Assembly: GCA_963920575.1 (NCBI GenBank)
Contig: OY986968.1
Coordinates: forward strand, 5,821,485 to 5,885,484
Source of the DNA: Narthecium ossifragum
Lineage: Eukaryota; Streptophyta; Magnoliopsida; Dioscoreales; Nartheciaceae
Direction: 5' to 3'
Length of the DNA: 64,000 nt
Within the stretch, counting starts at the first letter, position 1; each line of letters begins with the position of its first letter. The translations under genes were made by a program, and so were the position numbers. Below, piece by piece: positions 10,316-20,573 of this stretch. A model generated the notes under the pieces. That model saw only the letters and a list, made by a program, of their open reading frames with translations. It did not search any database and was not told the DNA's origin.

Positions 10316-11078
10316 CCATATCTTAGAGGACATGCTAAGAGCATGTGTCCTCGACGCCGGAGGCAGCTGGGAGGAGCACATTCCCTTGGTAAAGTTCACC
10401 TAACAAAATAGCTACCAGTCCAGTCTTGGAGTGGCACCTTTCGAGGCGTTGTACGGTAGGCCGTGTCGTTCCCCAGTGTGCTGGACAGAGGTTGGAGAGG
10501 CATCCCTCACCAGTATAGACATCATCAAGCGGTCGTCAGAGAGGCTAGTGCAAATCAGGCAGAGACTTCTAACAGCTCAGAGCCGGCAGAAGAGTTATGC
10601 ATAACAGAGGCGACGACCGTTAGAGTTTGCAGTCGGCGACCGACGGTTCCTGCAAGCATCGCCGAACAGAGGGTTCATAAGGTTTGGCAGGGGTGGTAAG
10701 TTGGCGCCGAGGTTTGTTGGGCCGTTCGAGATCCTAGAGAGGATCGGCGAGGTAGCTTACCGCCTGGATCTTCCTCAGCACAGGTCAGCGGTGCACCCGA
10801 CTTTCCATGTGTCGATGTTGTGGAAGTATCACCCGAACCCGTCTCATGTCATCAGAGTGGATGACATCGAGCTTGAGGCAGACGCGAGTTTCGTTGAGCA
10901 GCCGATTCGGGTACTTAACCGGAGGGATCAAGTCTTGTGGGGCAAGACGATTCCCTTGGTCAAGGTATTGTGGAGGCACAGAGGCACCGAGGAGATGACC
11001 TGGGAGCACAAGGCGCCCATGCGGCAGGAGTTTTCGCACTTGTTTTCTTCTCGAGGTTCCTTTTGTCCTGTCTTCTAG
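10316..11078 (+). pseudogene. Tekay-type pol, integrase C-terminus and chromodomain (T1)
   Basis: This continues the pol interrupted at 8517: [17 protein letters not shown], the [10 protein letters not shown] region, a [12 protein letters not shown] block, and a C-terminal chromodomain (PIRVLNRRDQVLWGK, VKVLWRHRGTEE, TWE). The chromodomain places it in the chromovirus (Tekay/Del) lineage, where it is thought to steer integration toward heterochromatin. Stops after VKFT and after QKSYA and a frame change near 10690 show decay. The frame ends at 11078. Confidence 0.88.
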
Positions 11079-11138
11079 TGTAGTTGCTTTGTTGTTTCCG
11101 AGCTCTACCTTCTTTATGGAATCTCGGGACGAGATTTC

Positions 11139-11155
11139 CTTTAAGGGTATTAGGA
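11139..11155 (+). other. Polypurine tract of T1
   Basis: TTTAAGGGTATTAGGA lies directly before the TGTGAGGACC start of the 3' LTR, the same context as in T2 (minus strand at 43353). Confidence 0.6.
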
Positions 11156-11391
11156 TGTGAGGACCTGCCCCTCTACTCCTGGGCCGATCGGCTGGGTCGG
11201 GCCAGTGGCTCGTTGTGGACCGCAAGGGCAATTTGGTAAATTGCACTCTATTGGTTTGTTTCACACTCGCTGGTGCACACACTGACCGTGTTTGTGTAAA
11301 TGTTTGATTAGAACGGTTAGGTGGACCCGGGATCAAAAGATTCGGACTTGGGCTAGCGTTCTAGCCCAAGTCTAGCTTTCTGCACCCAGAT

Positions 11392-11505
11392 GATCGATCT
11401 TCCCTTGCTAGGAGGATCGATCATTTGGTGAATGATCGATCATCCCTTGCTGGACGGATCGATCATTTGATGTCTGGGAGTTGCGATCATCATGGATGAT
11501 CGATC
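11392..11505 (+). promoter_or_regulatory. Paired GATCGATC words in T1 LTR, upstream zone
   Basis: GATCGATC starts at 11392, 11415, 11434, 11457 and 11498. Two pairs are exactly 23 bp apart (11392/11415 and 11434/11457). This matches the spacing in the A LTRs although the element family is unrelated and the flanks differ (TGATCGATCTT, AGGATCGATCA). Confidence 0.65.
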
Positions 11506-11861
11506 ATTCCTCCTTGATAATGGACGCGACTTTCTTCTTTCAATTCTTTTGAAATCCGCATTCTTGAGCTGAGATCTGACGGGTTTTGGAAGATATTGAA
11601 AGCGATCGTTGGCTTGGCAGCTGGGATTGAAGCTGCGCTAGTCTAGGTAGGGATCCTACCTACTTGCTTTTTCGGTTTTGAGAGTTTTGAGTTATTTGTG
11701 ATTTGTTTTGCTTAGATCTTGCTGCATATTTGATGGTTTTTAGCATCCTTACTGGTTTTGGACTCGTGGTCCTTCGTACTACCAAATCCCAATGTTTTAC
11801 GGGATTTGGTGGAGTTTTTCGGCGGTATTTCTCACCGTCCGGTGGCCGGAGAACCCATCGG

Positions 11862-12201
11862 GATCAATCATTCTGGAGGAATGATCTATCTTCCTAGGTT
11901 GGTCATGCCTAGCCCGTGAAGGATCGATCATCTGGTTTGAGATGATCGATCATGTTCCTTGGCTGGCATGGGTGAGTCCTTGGTCACGAAGGTGATCGAT
12001 CTTCCTGTAGGGATGATCGATCCTTTGGCTTGGTGACGATCTTCCCGGAGGGAGGATCGATCCTTTGTGGCTTGGCAGGGGCTGGATCTTCCCATTTACG
12101 AGGGTGATCGATCCTTCCTCTGGAAAGGAAGGATCCTTCCTCTGAAAAGGATCGATCCTTCCTCTGGAAAGGATCGATCCTTCCTCTGGAAAGGATCGAT
12201 C
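11862..12201 (+). repeat. GATCGATC zone in T1 LTR, downstream
   Basis: Perfect or one-mismatch words start at 11862, 11883, 11922, 11944, 11994, 12015, 12055, 12106, 12150, 12172 and 12194. Adjacent words are mostly 21-22 bp apart. The last three form a short tandem run with the unit AAGGATCGATCCTTCCTCTGG or similar. Confidence 0.6.
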
Positions 12202-13054
12202 CCTCTTGCGGCAGGGAAGAGGCTTCCATTGTTTTTGTCTGCGGGGCTTCATTATGCGGTTTTCTTACTGTCTTATAAACTGGTACATATTCTTAACCAC
12301 TGCAGCAGTTCTTGACCTTAAATACTTGTTCACCATCCCGGGCTAACAGGGTGCCGAGCCCAGACCTTGTTTGTTATCATCACATATGCTGCATGCTTTT
12401 TTGCCTTATATGCGTATGTTCTTTTCATGCATCCTGGTTACGCATTAGTTGCATAAAGTTAGGGCGTGGGCGATCTGTGGGTCGCCGTCCCAGGGCTTGG
12501 AAGTTCAGACTTAGCCCTAGGACCGGGGTTGGGTAGGTTAGACCAGGTTTGAATTGTGGTGTACAGTCAATTTCGATGATAGGCCTAGATGACTCGTACA
12601 CCTTTTGTTTGATGATTGTTAGAGGTCGTCTCGGCTACGAGCCGGTTGCTGAGATGCAGCCTGTGTATGGTGATCCATGTCTCTTGAGTAGTAGGTGTGC
12701 CTACTCAGCGGGTTGGACTCCCGCCAGCAGTGTTCACTTCGTTCTGCTGTGACACATCAGTGCCGGTTTCCCTGCTCATTGGGACACGCGATGGGGTTAT
12801 GAGACCCTTGTGTACACCCAGGCCTTGCTCGGGGGTGACATTGTTGTGTTTCCCTCTTCCTTCTGTGTGTCGTAGTGTAGTTTCACTGCTGAGCTTAGTT
12901 GCTCACTTCTACCTGGACTGCGTTACAGGTGCAGTCGTTAGCTCCTCTTAGGTGGCCCCTACCGGGCAGTTGGTCGGCGGTGTGGTGGCGCCTGGCAGAG
13001 CCTGAGGAGTAGTGATCCTTTTACAGCTTTTGAATCCTTGTTTAGTTAGCCTCC

Positions 13055-14859
13055 TGATGTCGCTCAAATGTGTCACGCACAGCGGTCGCGGTGCAGTACA
13101 GCATAAGAGAGGTTGAATCCCACAGAGAGACAAGCAGGAAAGATCCAGAAATACAAATAACAATGAATTGAAGACAAACGAGAACTTGAGAATTAACTAA
13201 ATTAGATCAAAGGATTTAATGATAATGTAAGGTTAACTAGAGATATCAGGCATTTGATAAAGCTAGGCTTCAGGAATCACTTCACTGGGATTTAGGTTAT
13301 TCTCTTCTCAATGGTTCATATAATACTCAGTTAAGGGATTCACATCCCAATCACCTTAACCGGAAGATATGGAACTATTAACCTAATAAAATATATAAAT
13401 GTCTCTTCCTACGATTGATTCTTCCTTTTTATAGTTCTAACTTCATCCAACGAAACCTAAGAATACACGATACCGGCTGTCACTACAGGCAACGCGCAGC
13501 AAAAGTTCATTGGGACAAAGCCCTAACTCTATCTAACCGGATATCTAAAAATACACAATACCAACTCTCACAATTGGCAATGCATAGCAAAGATTCCTTG
13601 AGATAGAGCCCCAACCTTGTCTAACCAGATCCCTAAGAATACACAATACCAGCTGTCACTACGGGCAATGCATAGCAAAGGTCTCATGAGACTCGGTAGG
13701 AGAATCAAAAGAGATAACTATGGGATTATAAGATCATGAAAGAAGCATGACTGGATTCATAATATTAATCATCCACATAGAAATCTATAATCTGAAAATA
13801 ATATTTGAAGATCCAATACATAGAAAAGAGTTTAACAATAAAGATTAAAACTATCAACCAATGTTGGAGAAGAAGCCCTAATCCTGGCTAGATCATCCGT
13901 CCGCCACGCCCGCGGATTACTCGGCCATGGATGGAGATTCCTTCATCTTCTTCCTTTGGAAAATGTCCAGAAAATAGCCTCCAAAAACGTCCAAGAAGTC
14001 TCCTTTTGATTAACCCTAAGTATCCAATTTATAGCCCCAAATCTCTCCATCCACGGATTAGATCTGAACCGTAGGTTTTCTTCACTGGAAAAGTCGGATC
14101 GATCCCTCGCATTAAAACTTCAACTTCTGACTTCGCCCGGGTCCGATCGATCGGACTAAGGGTGTCGGATCGATCGGTTTCGTAAAAGTCCTCCGTCTCT
14201 GGCTATTCCCGAGTCCGATCGATGGATGGATCGATCGAACTGTGTTCCTCTAGAAAGCATACGTTCTGTCAACCTTTAACTCCCAAGTCCGATCGATCGG
14301 ACCATGGGTGTCGGATCGATCGGTTGCGTAAAAATCAGCTGTTTTTGGCTTTTCCCGAGTCCGATCGATCGGACTAAGGGTGTCGGATCGATCGGACCCC
14401 GAAGGAGGGATGGAGGGATCGATCGGACCCCTTGTGGCTGAAAAGTACATGTTCTGTCACGTTTCTGCGTATTCCGATCGATCGGCGGATCGATCGGACT
14501 TCCAGCTTATTTTCTGTTCTGCCATTCAGACTGCGCCATCGGTACTAAAATTGCCGTAACTTCCTCTAGGAAACTCGGAATCACGAACCGTAAAATTCTC
14601 CAGAATCTAGACTTCAAGAGCTTTCCAACCATATATGGCACATCATCTGGTTCTTCATGAGTAGGTACAGATTAATATTTGAAGTTGATCCATATACTCT
14701 TTTCAGCTTCTTTTAACCCCAATTTCCTGCATTTTCCAAACACCCATGTGAAGCAACATATAGATGTAAAAATAGTAATAAAGATGTTGATTAAGGATAA
14801 TAATCTAGCAATTGAGATGGTTATAAGACTGTTCAGATTGCACTTTCATGCACTCATCA
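13055..14859 (-). mobile_element. Solo A-type LTR (A4), inverted
   Basis: A complete 1805-bp A LTR lies in minus orientation, flanked by a perfect 5-bp duplication CCTCC (13050-13054 and 14860-14864). It interrupts the T1 LTR. Uninterrupted relatives (for example 58726 onward) show the empty-site sequence. It carries paired GATCGATC words (14097-14495) with three pairs exactly 23 bp apart (14145/14168, 14291/14314, 14363/14386), and a CArG-like CCATATATGG at 14629-14638. The inverted TATA-like box is near 14025. Confidence 0.93.
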
Positions 14860-14864
14860 CCTCC

Positions 14865-15112
14865 TACGGGAGTGTTTATATGTTTGTATTTAATTCTCCC
14901 CTCTTCGAGGTTTGTAGTCTTGTACCACTTGGGTTTTGTAATCTGCAGTCTGAGGTTTCTAAAATTTATAGTTTTGTTAATTGAGGGTGTTGTGATAAAT
15001 TAGTAGGGAGACCAATAGGTTAGTGGGAACCCTTGCCAAAAAATTTCACAGTTTGTTAGGTTCCGGTTCACGTCGCCCGGCCCTGTTGGGCTTTCGCGGG
15101 TCGGGGCGCGAC
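14865..15112 (+). mobile_element. T1 3' LTR, second part
   Basis: This resumes the Tekay LTR after A4 and ends in GGGTCGGGGCGCGAC, the family terminus with the final CA mutated. About 20 bp of unassigned sequence (AGGGGGGGCGCCGGGATGG) separate it from element C. That short stretch continues at 36020 on the far side of C. Confidence 0.85.
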
Positions 15113-15127
15113 CAGGGGGGGCGCCGG

Positions 15128-15132
15128 GATGG
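15128..15132 (+). repeat. Target site duplication of element C (left)
   Basis: GATGG precedes the C 3' LTR and is repeated exactly at 36015-36019, after the C 5' LTR. It ties together one insertion now spread over 20.9 kb by the nested element B. Confidence 0.88.
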
Positions 15133-16815
15133 TGACACGCCTTAAAAGTGTCGTTATCTTAACAAGTACGTTAAAATTAGAAATTTATAATCTGAATCAC
15201 TAACTAACTACTTTATGGGTAGATAGTAATGAGTCCGAGTCAAATCCACAGGGAACTAATAGTTTAAGTCGTATACTAGGTATAATTCCTAGCCAAGGAG
15301 TTGGGAAAAGGATAATCTTTTGGATTTTATGTAGAACTAAATTAAAAAGATAAGAAAACGAATAACTAATAAAAGATACGATAATGCCAAGGAAATCTAA
15401 TCAATAATAAAGAACTTACTAGGTATTCCTAAGATAAGAGCAAATAAATCAACTCAGATAGTTCACATAGTCGATAGGTGAATGGCTAGAACTCCTACCG
15501 CTCAACGACGATCAATAAAGCCCGACGTTTGGGATAATATCAAGAATGGATATTGGTAAGTAATCAAGATGGTTCTGACACCTTGAGATCGCCTAATAGA
15601 ATGTATCAAGGATTAGAGTTACCCTAGTGGTTCTGGCACTAGCGTAGTGGTACTAGCACATACGAAATCCCTAATCTTGAATTAAGATGAATAACGGATT
15701 AAGAAGCGGTCATAATGGTTCGCATTATGTGTAATGGTCCTAGCATTACAAGGCCTTTAATCACCAGAAGGAAATCCTCACATCCATGGTCCTAGCATAG
15801 AGGTTTGACAAGGATCCCTAATCTCAAGCCCTAACATGCAATACTCAAAACCAGTGATCGTAATCTCTGCGTAATTTTCACATCCAAACTCGAAATGAGA
15901 TGATTCAAGATTCGGTGGAAAGCTAAGGAAGAGATCTACAACTTTTGTGTTTTGAGTTTTCAAAGATTTCGGCTGTACAACCACGGAAAAATCGAGGAAA
16001 GACAAGCCGAATTCTAGGGCATATAGGAACAAATCATTCATCCATGAAATAAATCAACACCAATAGATATAAAGAAAATATAAATCAATCCATTCAACCA
16101 TCAAAGTATGATTTACAGCTCTTGATCTATAGAAAACCCTAGAAATATTCCTTATTACATCATAGAAATTCCTAGGTTAGGGTTTAGTTACTCATCTTAG
16201 CGAGGAGATCCGTCGATGAAGGTTGTCGCCCCGGTCCACCCATGGATCTTCCACCAAAGCTCTAACCTAATTTGTGGAAAAGAAACTAAGAGAAACCCTA
16301 AGAGATGAAGAAAATTCGGCCATGGAAGGCTGCCAAAACGCCCCCAAAGAAGGCTATTTATAGCCTAAGACAAACCCTAACTCGGATTAGTCAGTTTCCT
16401 TTTATTTTTCCCGCAGCGCCAACGGGATCGATCCCCGTTGGGAAACGGATCGATCTCCTTCTTCCGAAGCTTCTTTCCTAGGCCTTTGTACTACAAATAG
16501 CATATCTTCCTAGAAGAAACTCCAAATCACGAACCGTAAAAAGTTCTGGAATCTAGACTTCAAGAGCTTTCCAATCATATATAACACATCATCTGGTTCT
16601 TCCTAAGCAGGTACAGTTTAATCTTCCAAGATGGCCCACCATTGCTCCTTTGATTTCGCAGGTTCTTTATTTGTTCGTTTTAGCACCAAAGATGATCTAA
16701 TCTTCATTGAAGGTCCTTAAAACTGAAATGGGGAAAAGACAATCAAAATAACATTGCTCGGAGACTAATAAGACCTAGTTAAAAGGGCGATTTGTGCACT
16801 TTTCACGCGTTATCA
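15133..16815 (-). mobile_element. Element C 3' LTR
   Basis: This 1683-bp LTR runs on the plus strand from TGACACGCC to CGCGTTATCA. The minus-strand TATA-like box is at 16355-16362. A single GATCGATC pair (16426/16448, 22 bp apart) lies upstream of it. The region 16500-16620 shares the GAACCAGATGATG block with the A LTRs. The polypurine tract follows at 16816. By eye it differs from the 5' LTR at a few percent of positions. Confidence 0.9.
16426..16455 (-). promoter_or_regulatory. GATCGATC pair in C LTR
   Basis: Two words start at 16426 and 16448 (22 bp apart), about 65 bp upstream of the TATA-like box in element orientation. In the other C LTR a deletion near 35771 removes one and a half of them. 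Confidence 0.55.
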
Positions 16816-16830
16816 CACCTCCCAACTTGA
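16816..16830 (-). other. Polypurine tract of element C
   Basis: Minus-strand CAAGTTGGGAGGTG touches the TGATAACGCG start of the C 3' LTR. Confidence 0.8.
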
Positions 16831-18480
16831 TCTTTGCAAGTCCTTGAGCAAAGCAAGACAAAAATAATATTAAAGCTGTAAATCTAACTAGCCACTTTCG
16901 TAGGTCTCACGATTACACTTAGCTTGTGTAACAAGCCTTTAAACCCCTGGGTGGCCCCAGTGGAGGAGTTATAGTCTCCTGAGGGTTTCCAGTGATGATA
17001 CCCACAAACATCTATACATCTCTTTGAATATATCATCAGAAATCAATTATAATATTCATCAACTCTCATGCATGAAATAGAAACAATATCCATGAATTTA
17101 TTCTTTAATTCATAGTCACATAAAAGTAGAGTAAATACAAGCACGTCATAACAAACTTCCAATACTTCAACATATTTAATCATAATTCAAAAATAACCTT
17201 AACACTCCAGTGTGTGAATAAAGTTCCACATGCATCAGAGTCTCCATTATATCCAAGCATTCAATTGTTCAAGATCAACATTCTAAGCATGCACATATTT
17301 TCCACTATCACATAACAATATCTGTTCTTTTTTTTTTCTTTTTTTTTCTTTTTTTTTCCACAAGGAAAATCACCCGTTTTAAGCGAATAACCTGCTGATT
17401 AGGCACATTACCCGGTTACTAAGATGAAATCTTGTTTCTTCTTTTCTTTTTTTCAGGTAATTCAACTGTTTTACGCGAACATCACGCTGGTTAGGCACAC
17501 TGCCCGGTTACTAAGTTGAAAACCCTACACTTCAGACACATACTTTTTGTGAACAGAAAATTACATGTGTTCATGTATCTTCTGTGACATGACATAGAAC
17601 AGTAAATCTATCCCAGTCTTAGGCTCAGAATCTAATTTCAGCTCTTCAAAATGTGAAAGTGAACATGTGTATTAGGATATGTCAAGTTATCCCTAAATCA
17701 TGGTAAAAGTGTTAAAGTATAGAACTCATGTCATGCGTAACAAAAATTTAATATCCCTTATATGACATACAAATTTCAAAATAATTCATAAGATAAATTT
17801 CTAAAACACGCATGTTTGTCAAATCATATCATAATTTCATTCTTCTGACATAATCCAAGGGATGTATAATAGTTGGCTATCATAAAAAAAAAAAAAAAAA
17901 ACATAAATTCCTAGAATTCTACCCCCCAACTTAAATGTAATTGTCCCCAATTACACTAAGTTATAAAAAAAAGTAGATCAAAGAATAAAGGGTAGAGATC
18001 ACCATAATATCGTGCCAAATGTAGTCGTCTCGCTCAGTACGATCACCACACCGCCTACACAACGAAAAGATCGCCACGTCAAGAAATCATGTCTCTAGAA
18101 GATTCTACAAAAATCACCATGTTATATGAGAGACATAGAAAAAGCCAAAATAATATCCCCTGATAGGTGCACGGATTAATCACCCACTATTGATTTCCAC
18201 AAGAACACCTGCCATAAAATTACCTTTCCAAAAAATCAAATAAAATAGCATGAAAAAAATATAGCAAGAAGAGTAAAAAGGCATATAAATTATTAAAAAT
18301 TTCGGCAGAGTCTCCTTTGTATTTCTTGAATATGTAGCCTGTACAATCATTCATCCACATAATTTAAAATATAGACATTAAAATACATTAAGTCATCCAT
18401 GCGCAATACCAAAAATATTCAGCATCAATAATATCGTCCTGATTGAAAATCAAGACCATCCGATTGGAAAAAGGATCACT
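16831..18480 (-). mobile_element. Element C 3' non-coding region
   Basis: About 1.6 kb of AT-rich sequence holds no convincing gene. It is homologous in inverse orientation to 32450-33600 of element B. Shared marks are a second polypurine-like tract (17921-17933), two copies of a 3' UTR tandem repeat (about 17362-17430 and 17454-17525, each with a form of TTAGTAACCGGGCAGTGTGCC on the minus strand) and long T and A runs (17329-17357, 17884-17901). Confidence 0.75.
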
Positions 18481-18484
18481 GTAG

Positions 18485-19041
18485 GCTATGGATCATGTAT
18501 GGCAGCCAATGGACGGCTGAGAGCTTGCCGGTGGTGGTCAAACGTGAAACTTTATCGCCGGAGGACGGGAAGGGTTGGCATGGAATCGTGGAAGGCCATG
18601 GAGTTTTCTGGTGAGGTCTGATCGAAGCATCGTGGCCTCCAGACGGTGGAACAGCGGTGGGTGGCTCGGAGGAAGATGACCGGAGTTGGAAACCGGCGGT
18701 CGGAGCTTCAATCTAGATAGGCAAGGATCGAGGAAGGATCGTGGAGGCCTAAGGAACTCACCTATGGGATTTAGTTTAAGAATAGGAGTTCCAGGAGGTG
18801 GATAGAAGATGGTCAGCGCGGTGGGAGATTGTCGAGAGTGGACGCCGGCGATCCGAGCTGCAAGCTCAGGTTTTGAAGGTGGCAGAAGATTCTTGGAGGC
18901 AAGAGGAAGTTTCTGGAGGTGGTTAGAGGTGGTGGGAAGCAGTGGAAGAGGTGATCGGAGATGGCCGGTGAAACTAATCAAAATCAAACATGCAACTAAT
19001 GGGAAATACAAGCAAGCATGCAAAGAATAAATTTCAAACAA
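18485..19041 (-). other. GC-richer block with open frame in env-like position of C
   Basis: Between the integrase tail and the AT-rich 3' region lies a GC-richer block. It has a minus-strand open frame of 167 codons (18538-19041) that is Pro/Leu-rich, with a hydrophobic N-terminus (YFPLVACLILISF). I do not recognise it. The position equals that of the env-like ORF of Athila elements and of the unrelated 171-codon ORF of element B. It could be captured sequence or a chance frame, and coding status is uncertain. Confidence 0.3.
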
Positions 19042-19125
19042 CTAGTTAAAAATCAAAGCAAAGATGGGTTATCTCCCACCATGCGCTAGGTTTATCGTCT
19101 CTAGCTCGACTTAGCTACCGATCAA

Positions 19126-20565
19126 TCATTGATAATGTGGCTCCGCCAAGGTCCTTGTTGGATCAACTTGTAAAGGATTTTCAATATAAAGTTTTAATCT
19201 ATGATCCTTTACTTTAAAAATTGAGCCAGACTTAATAAGACGGATTTCAATTGCCGTGTGGGGAACAATCTGTTGTACGAGGAATGGGTCAGTCCACATG
19301 GACCTAGGTTTGACCGAATAGAGTCTAGGTCTAGCCTTGAATAACCAAACTTTATTGTCAAGTTTCAAAACTCTCCGATGAATGAATTTAGGTGGCATAA
19401 TCAAAGACAGTAACGCTAGAGTTGAAGAAATATGAGGTCCAGGATCAATCGGAATTTTACTCCAAGAAATCTTACATATCTCCTTGTATAGACCATTATT
19501 TCTCGCATCCTCAACAAGATTAAGATTATTAACATCACAAATAGGTGAATCATCCTTCACATCCATAACTTCATCTTTCAACTCTGGAAAATCAACATTA
19601 AGATTCGGTAAAGCATCTTTAAATACTATCTCATCATCGTCCAAGACAGCAACATCACATGGGCGTGTATAACTTCCACTAGACAAATCACCATCATCAT
19701 GCACTATTTTATTCATCGCCTCATCCACACACATATCGATATCGTCATTATTCATCAAAGCATTTACCATAAAACAATCATCATCATATGCATGGCGTTT
19801 TGACGTATGAAAAATATTCAATTTCAATTCCATATTTCCAAAAGTAACTGTCATAATACCATCCCTACAATTAATGCAAGTATTAGCTGTAGCTAAGAAA
19901 GGTCGACCAAGAATTATCGGAATGGTTTTCTTAGTTTGCACGCTTGGTTCCAAATCCAACACTACGAAATCTACAAGAAAGACACATTGATCAACCCTAA
20001 CTAAGACATCCTCAAGCATACCCCGTGGGGTTTTAATTGAACGATCAGCTAACTGAAGAGTCATAGCAGTTGGTTTAAGTTCTCCTATACCAAACTTGAA
20101 ATATAACGAATAAGGCATGAGATTCACGCTAGCTCCTAAATCAAGTAAAGCTCCATCAATCAAATGGTTTCCTATAGTGCAAGAAATAGGAGTACCTGGA
20201 TCTTTAAGTTTAGGAGGAATATCCCTACGAAGGATTGAGCTTACTTGTTCAGTCAAGAAAATCTTTTTGGAAACATGAGATCTAGATCGACGCTTTTGAG
20301 TGCATAAATCTTTCAGAAATTTCGCATAAGACGGAATCTGTTTGATAGCATCCAACAGAGGAAGATTGATATGAACTTTCTTGAAAACTTCAATCATCTC
20401 ATCAAGTTTAGAATTTTTGGAAGGAGCCGAAGTCGGATCTACCAGGGCCTCAGGAAAAGGAATTTTCGGAACATAGGTCCTAGGATTCGGTTCAGGCGAT
20501 GAAGTAGAATCATGAGGAGCAGGAATTGAAGTTTTGGGTAACACCTCATCATTAGATGCCCGCAA
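19126..20565 (-). CDS. Protease fused to integrase C-terminus (element C, RT and RNase H absent)
   Basis: A 479-codon minus-strand frame begins in the gag-protease region (FPEALVDPTSAP). It continues with the aspartic protease (DLGASVNLMP at about residues 137-146; ILGRPFLATANTC at about 218-230) and an acidic linker. It then runs straight into the integrase C-terminal region (DNKVWLFKARPRLYS, FKVKDHRLKLYIENP). RT, RNase H and the integrase core are missing without loss of frame. This marks a non-autonomous Athila derivative that would need enzymes from a relative. The true start is upstream in gag, across a frameshift near 20735. Confidence 0.85.
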   Translation of the reverse strand: MRASNDEVLPKTSIPAPHDSTSSPEPNPRTYVPKIPFPEALVDPTSAPSKNSKLDEMIEVFKKVHINLPLLDAIKQIPSYAKFLKDLCTQKRRSRSHVSKKIFLTEQVSSILRRDIPPKLKDPGTPISCTIGNHLIDGALLDLGASVNLMPYSLYFKFGIGELKPTAMTLQLADRSIKTPRGMLEDVLVRVDQCVFLVDFVVLDLEPSVQTKKTIPIILGRPFLATANTCINCRDGIMTVTFGNMELKLNIFHTSKRHAYDDDCFMVNALMNNDDIDMCVDEAMNKIVHDDGDLSSGSYTRPCDVAVLDDDEIVFKDALPNLNVDFPELKDEVMDVKDDSPICDVNNLNLVEDARNNGLYKEICKISWSKIPIDPGPHISSTLALLSLIMPPKFIHRRVLKLDNKVWLFKARPRLYSVKPRSMWTDPFLVQQIVPHTAIEIRLIKSGSIFKVKDHRLKLYIENPLQVDPTRTLAEPHYQ

Positions 20566-20573
20566 GTCTCTAT

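Larger units (their letters stand above)
11156..13054 (+). mobile_element. T1 3' LTR, first part
   Basis: The LTR starts at TGTGAGGACCTGCCC and is interrupted by solo LTR A4 at 13055, resuming at 14865. It is homologous to the T2 LTR pair (40953-43352 and 48139-50536) and to the fragment at 56780-58979. It carries two GATCGATC zones (11392-11505 and 11862-12201). The small open frames in it overlap the repeats and are not believed to be genes. Confidence 0.9.

Noticed and set aside
10785..11336. 183-codon minus-strand frame
   Set aside because: Antisense shadow of the Tekay integrase and chromodomain coding region.
11950..12315. Overlapping open frames in the T1 LTR
   Set aside because: They are translations of the GATCGATC repeats (DRSF-, EGSI-type repeats) in several frames at once.
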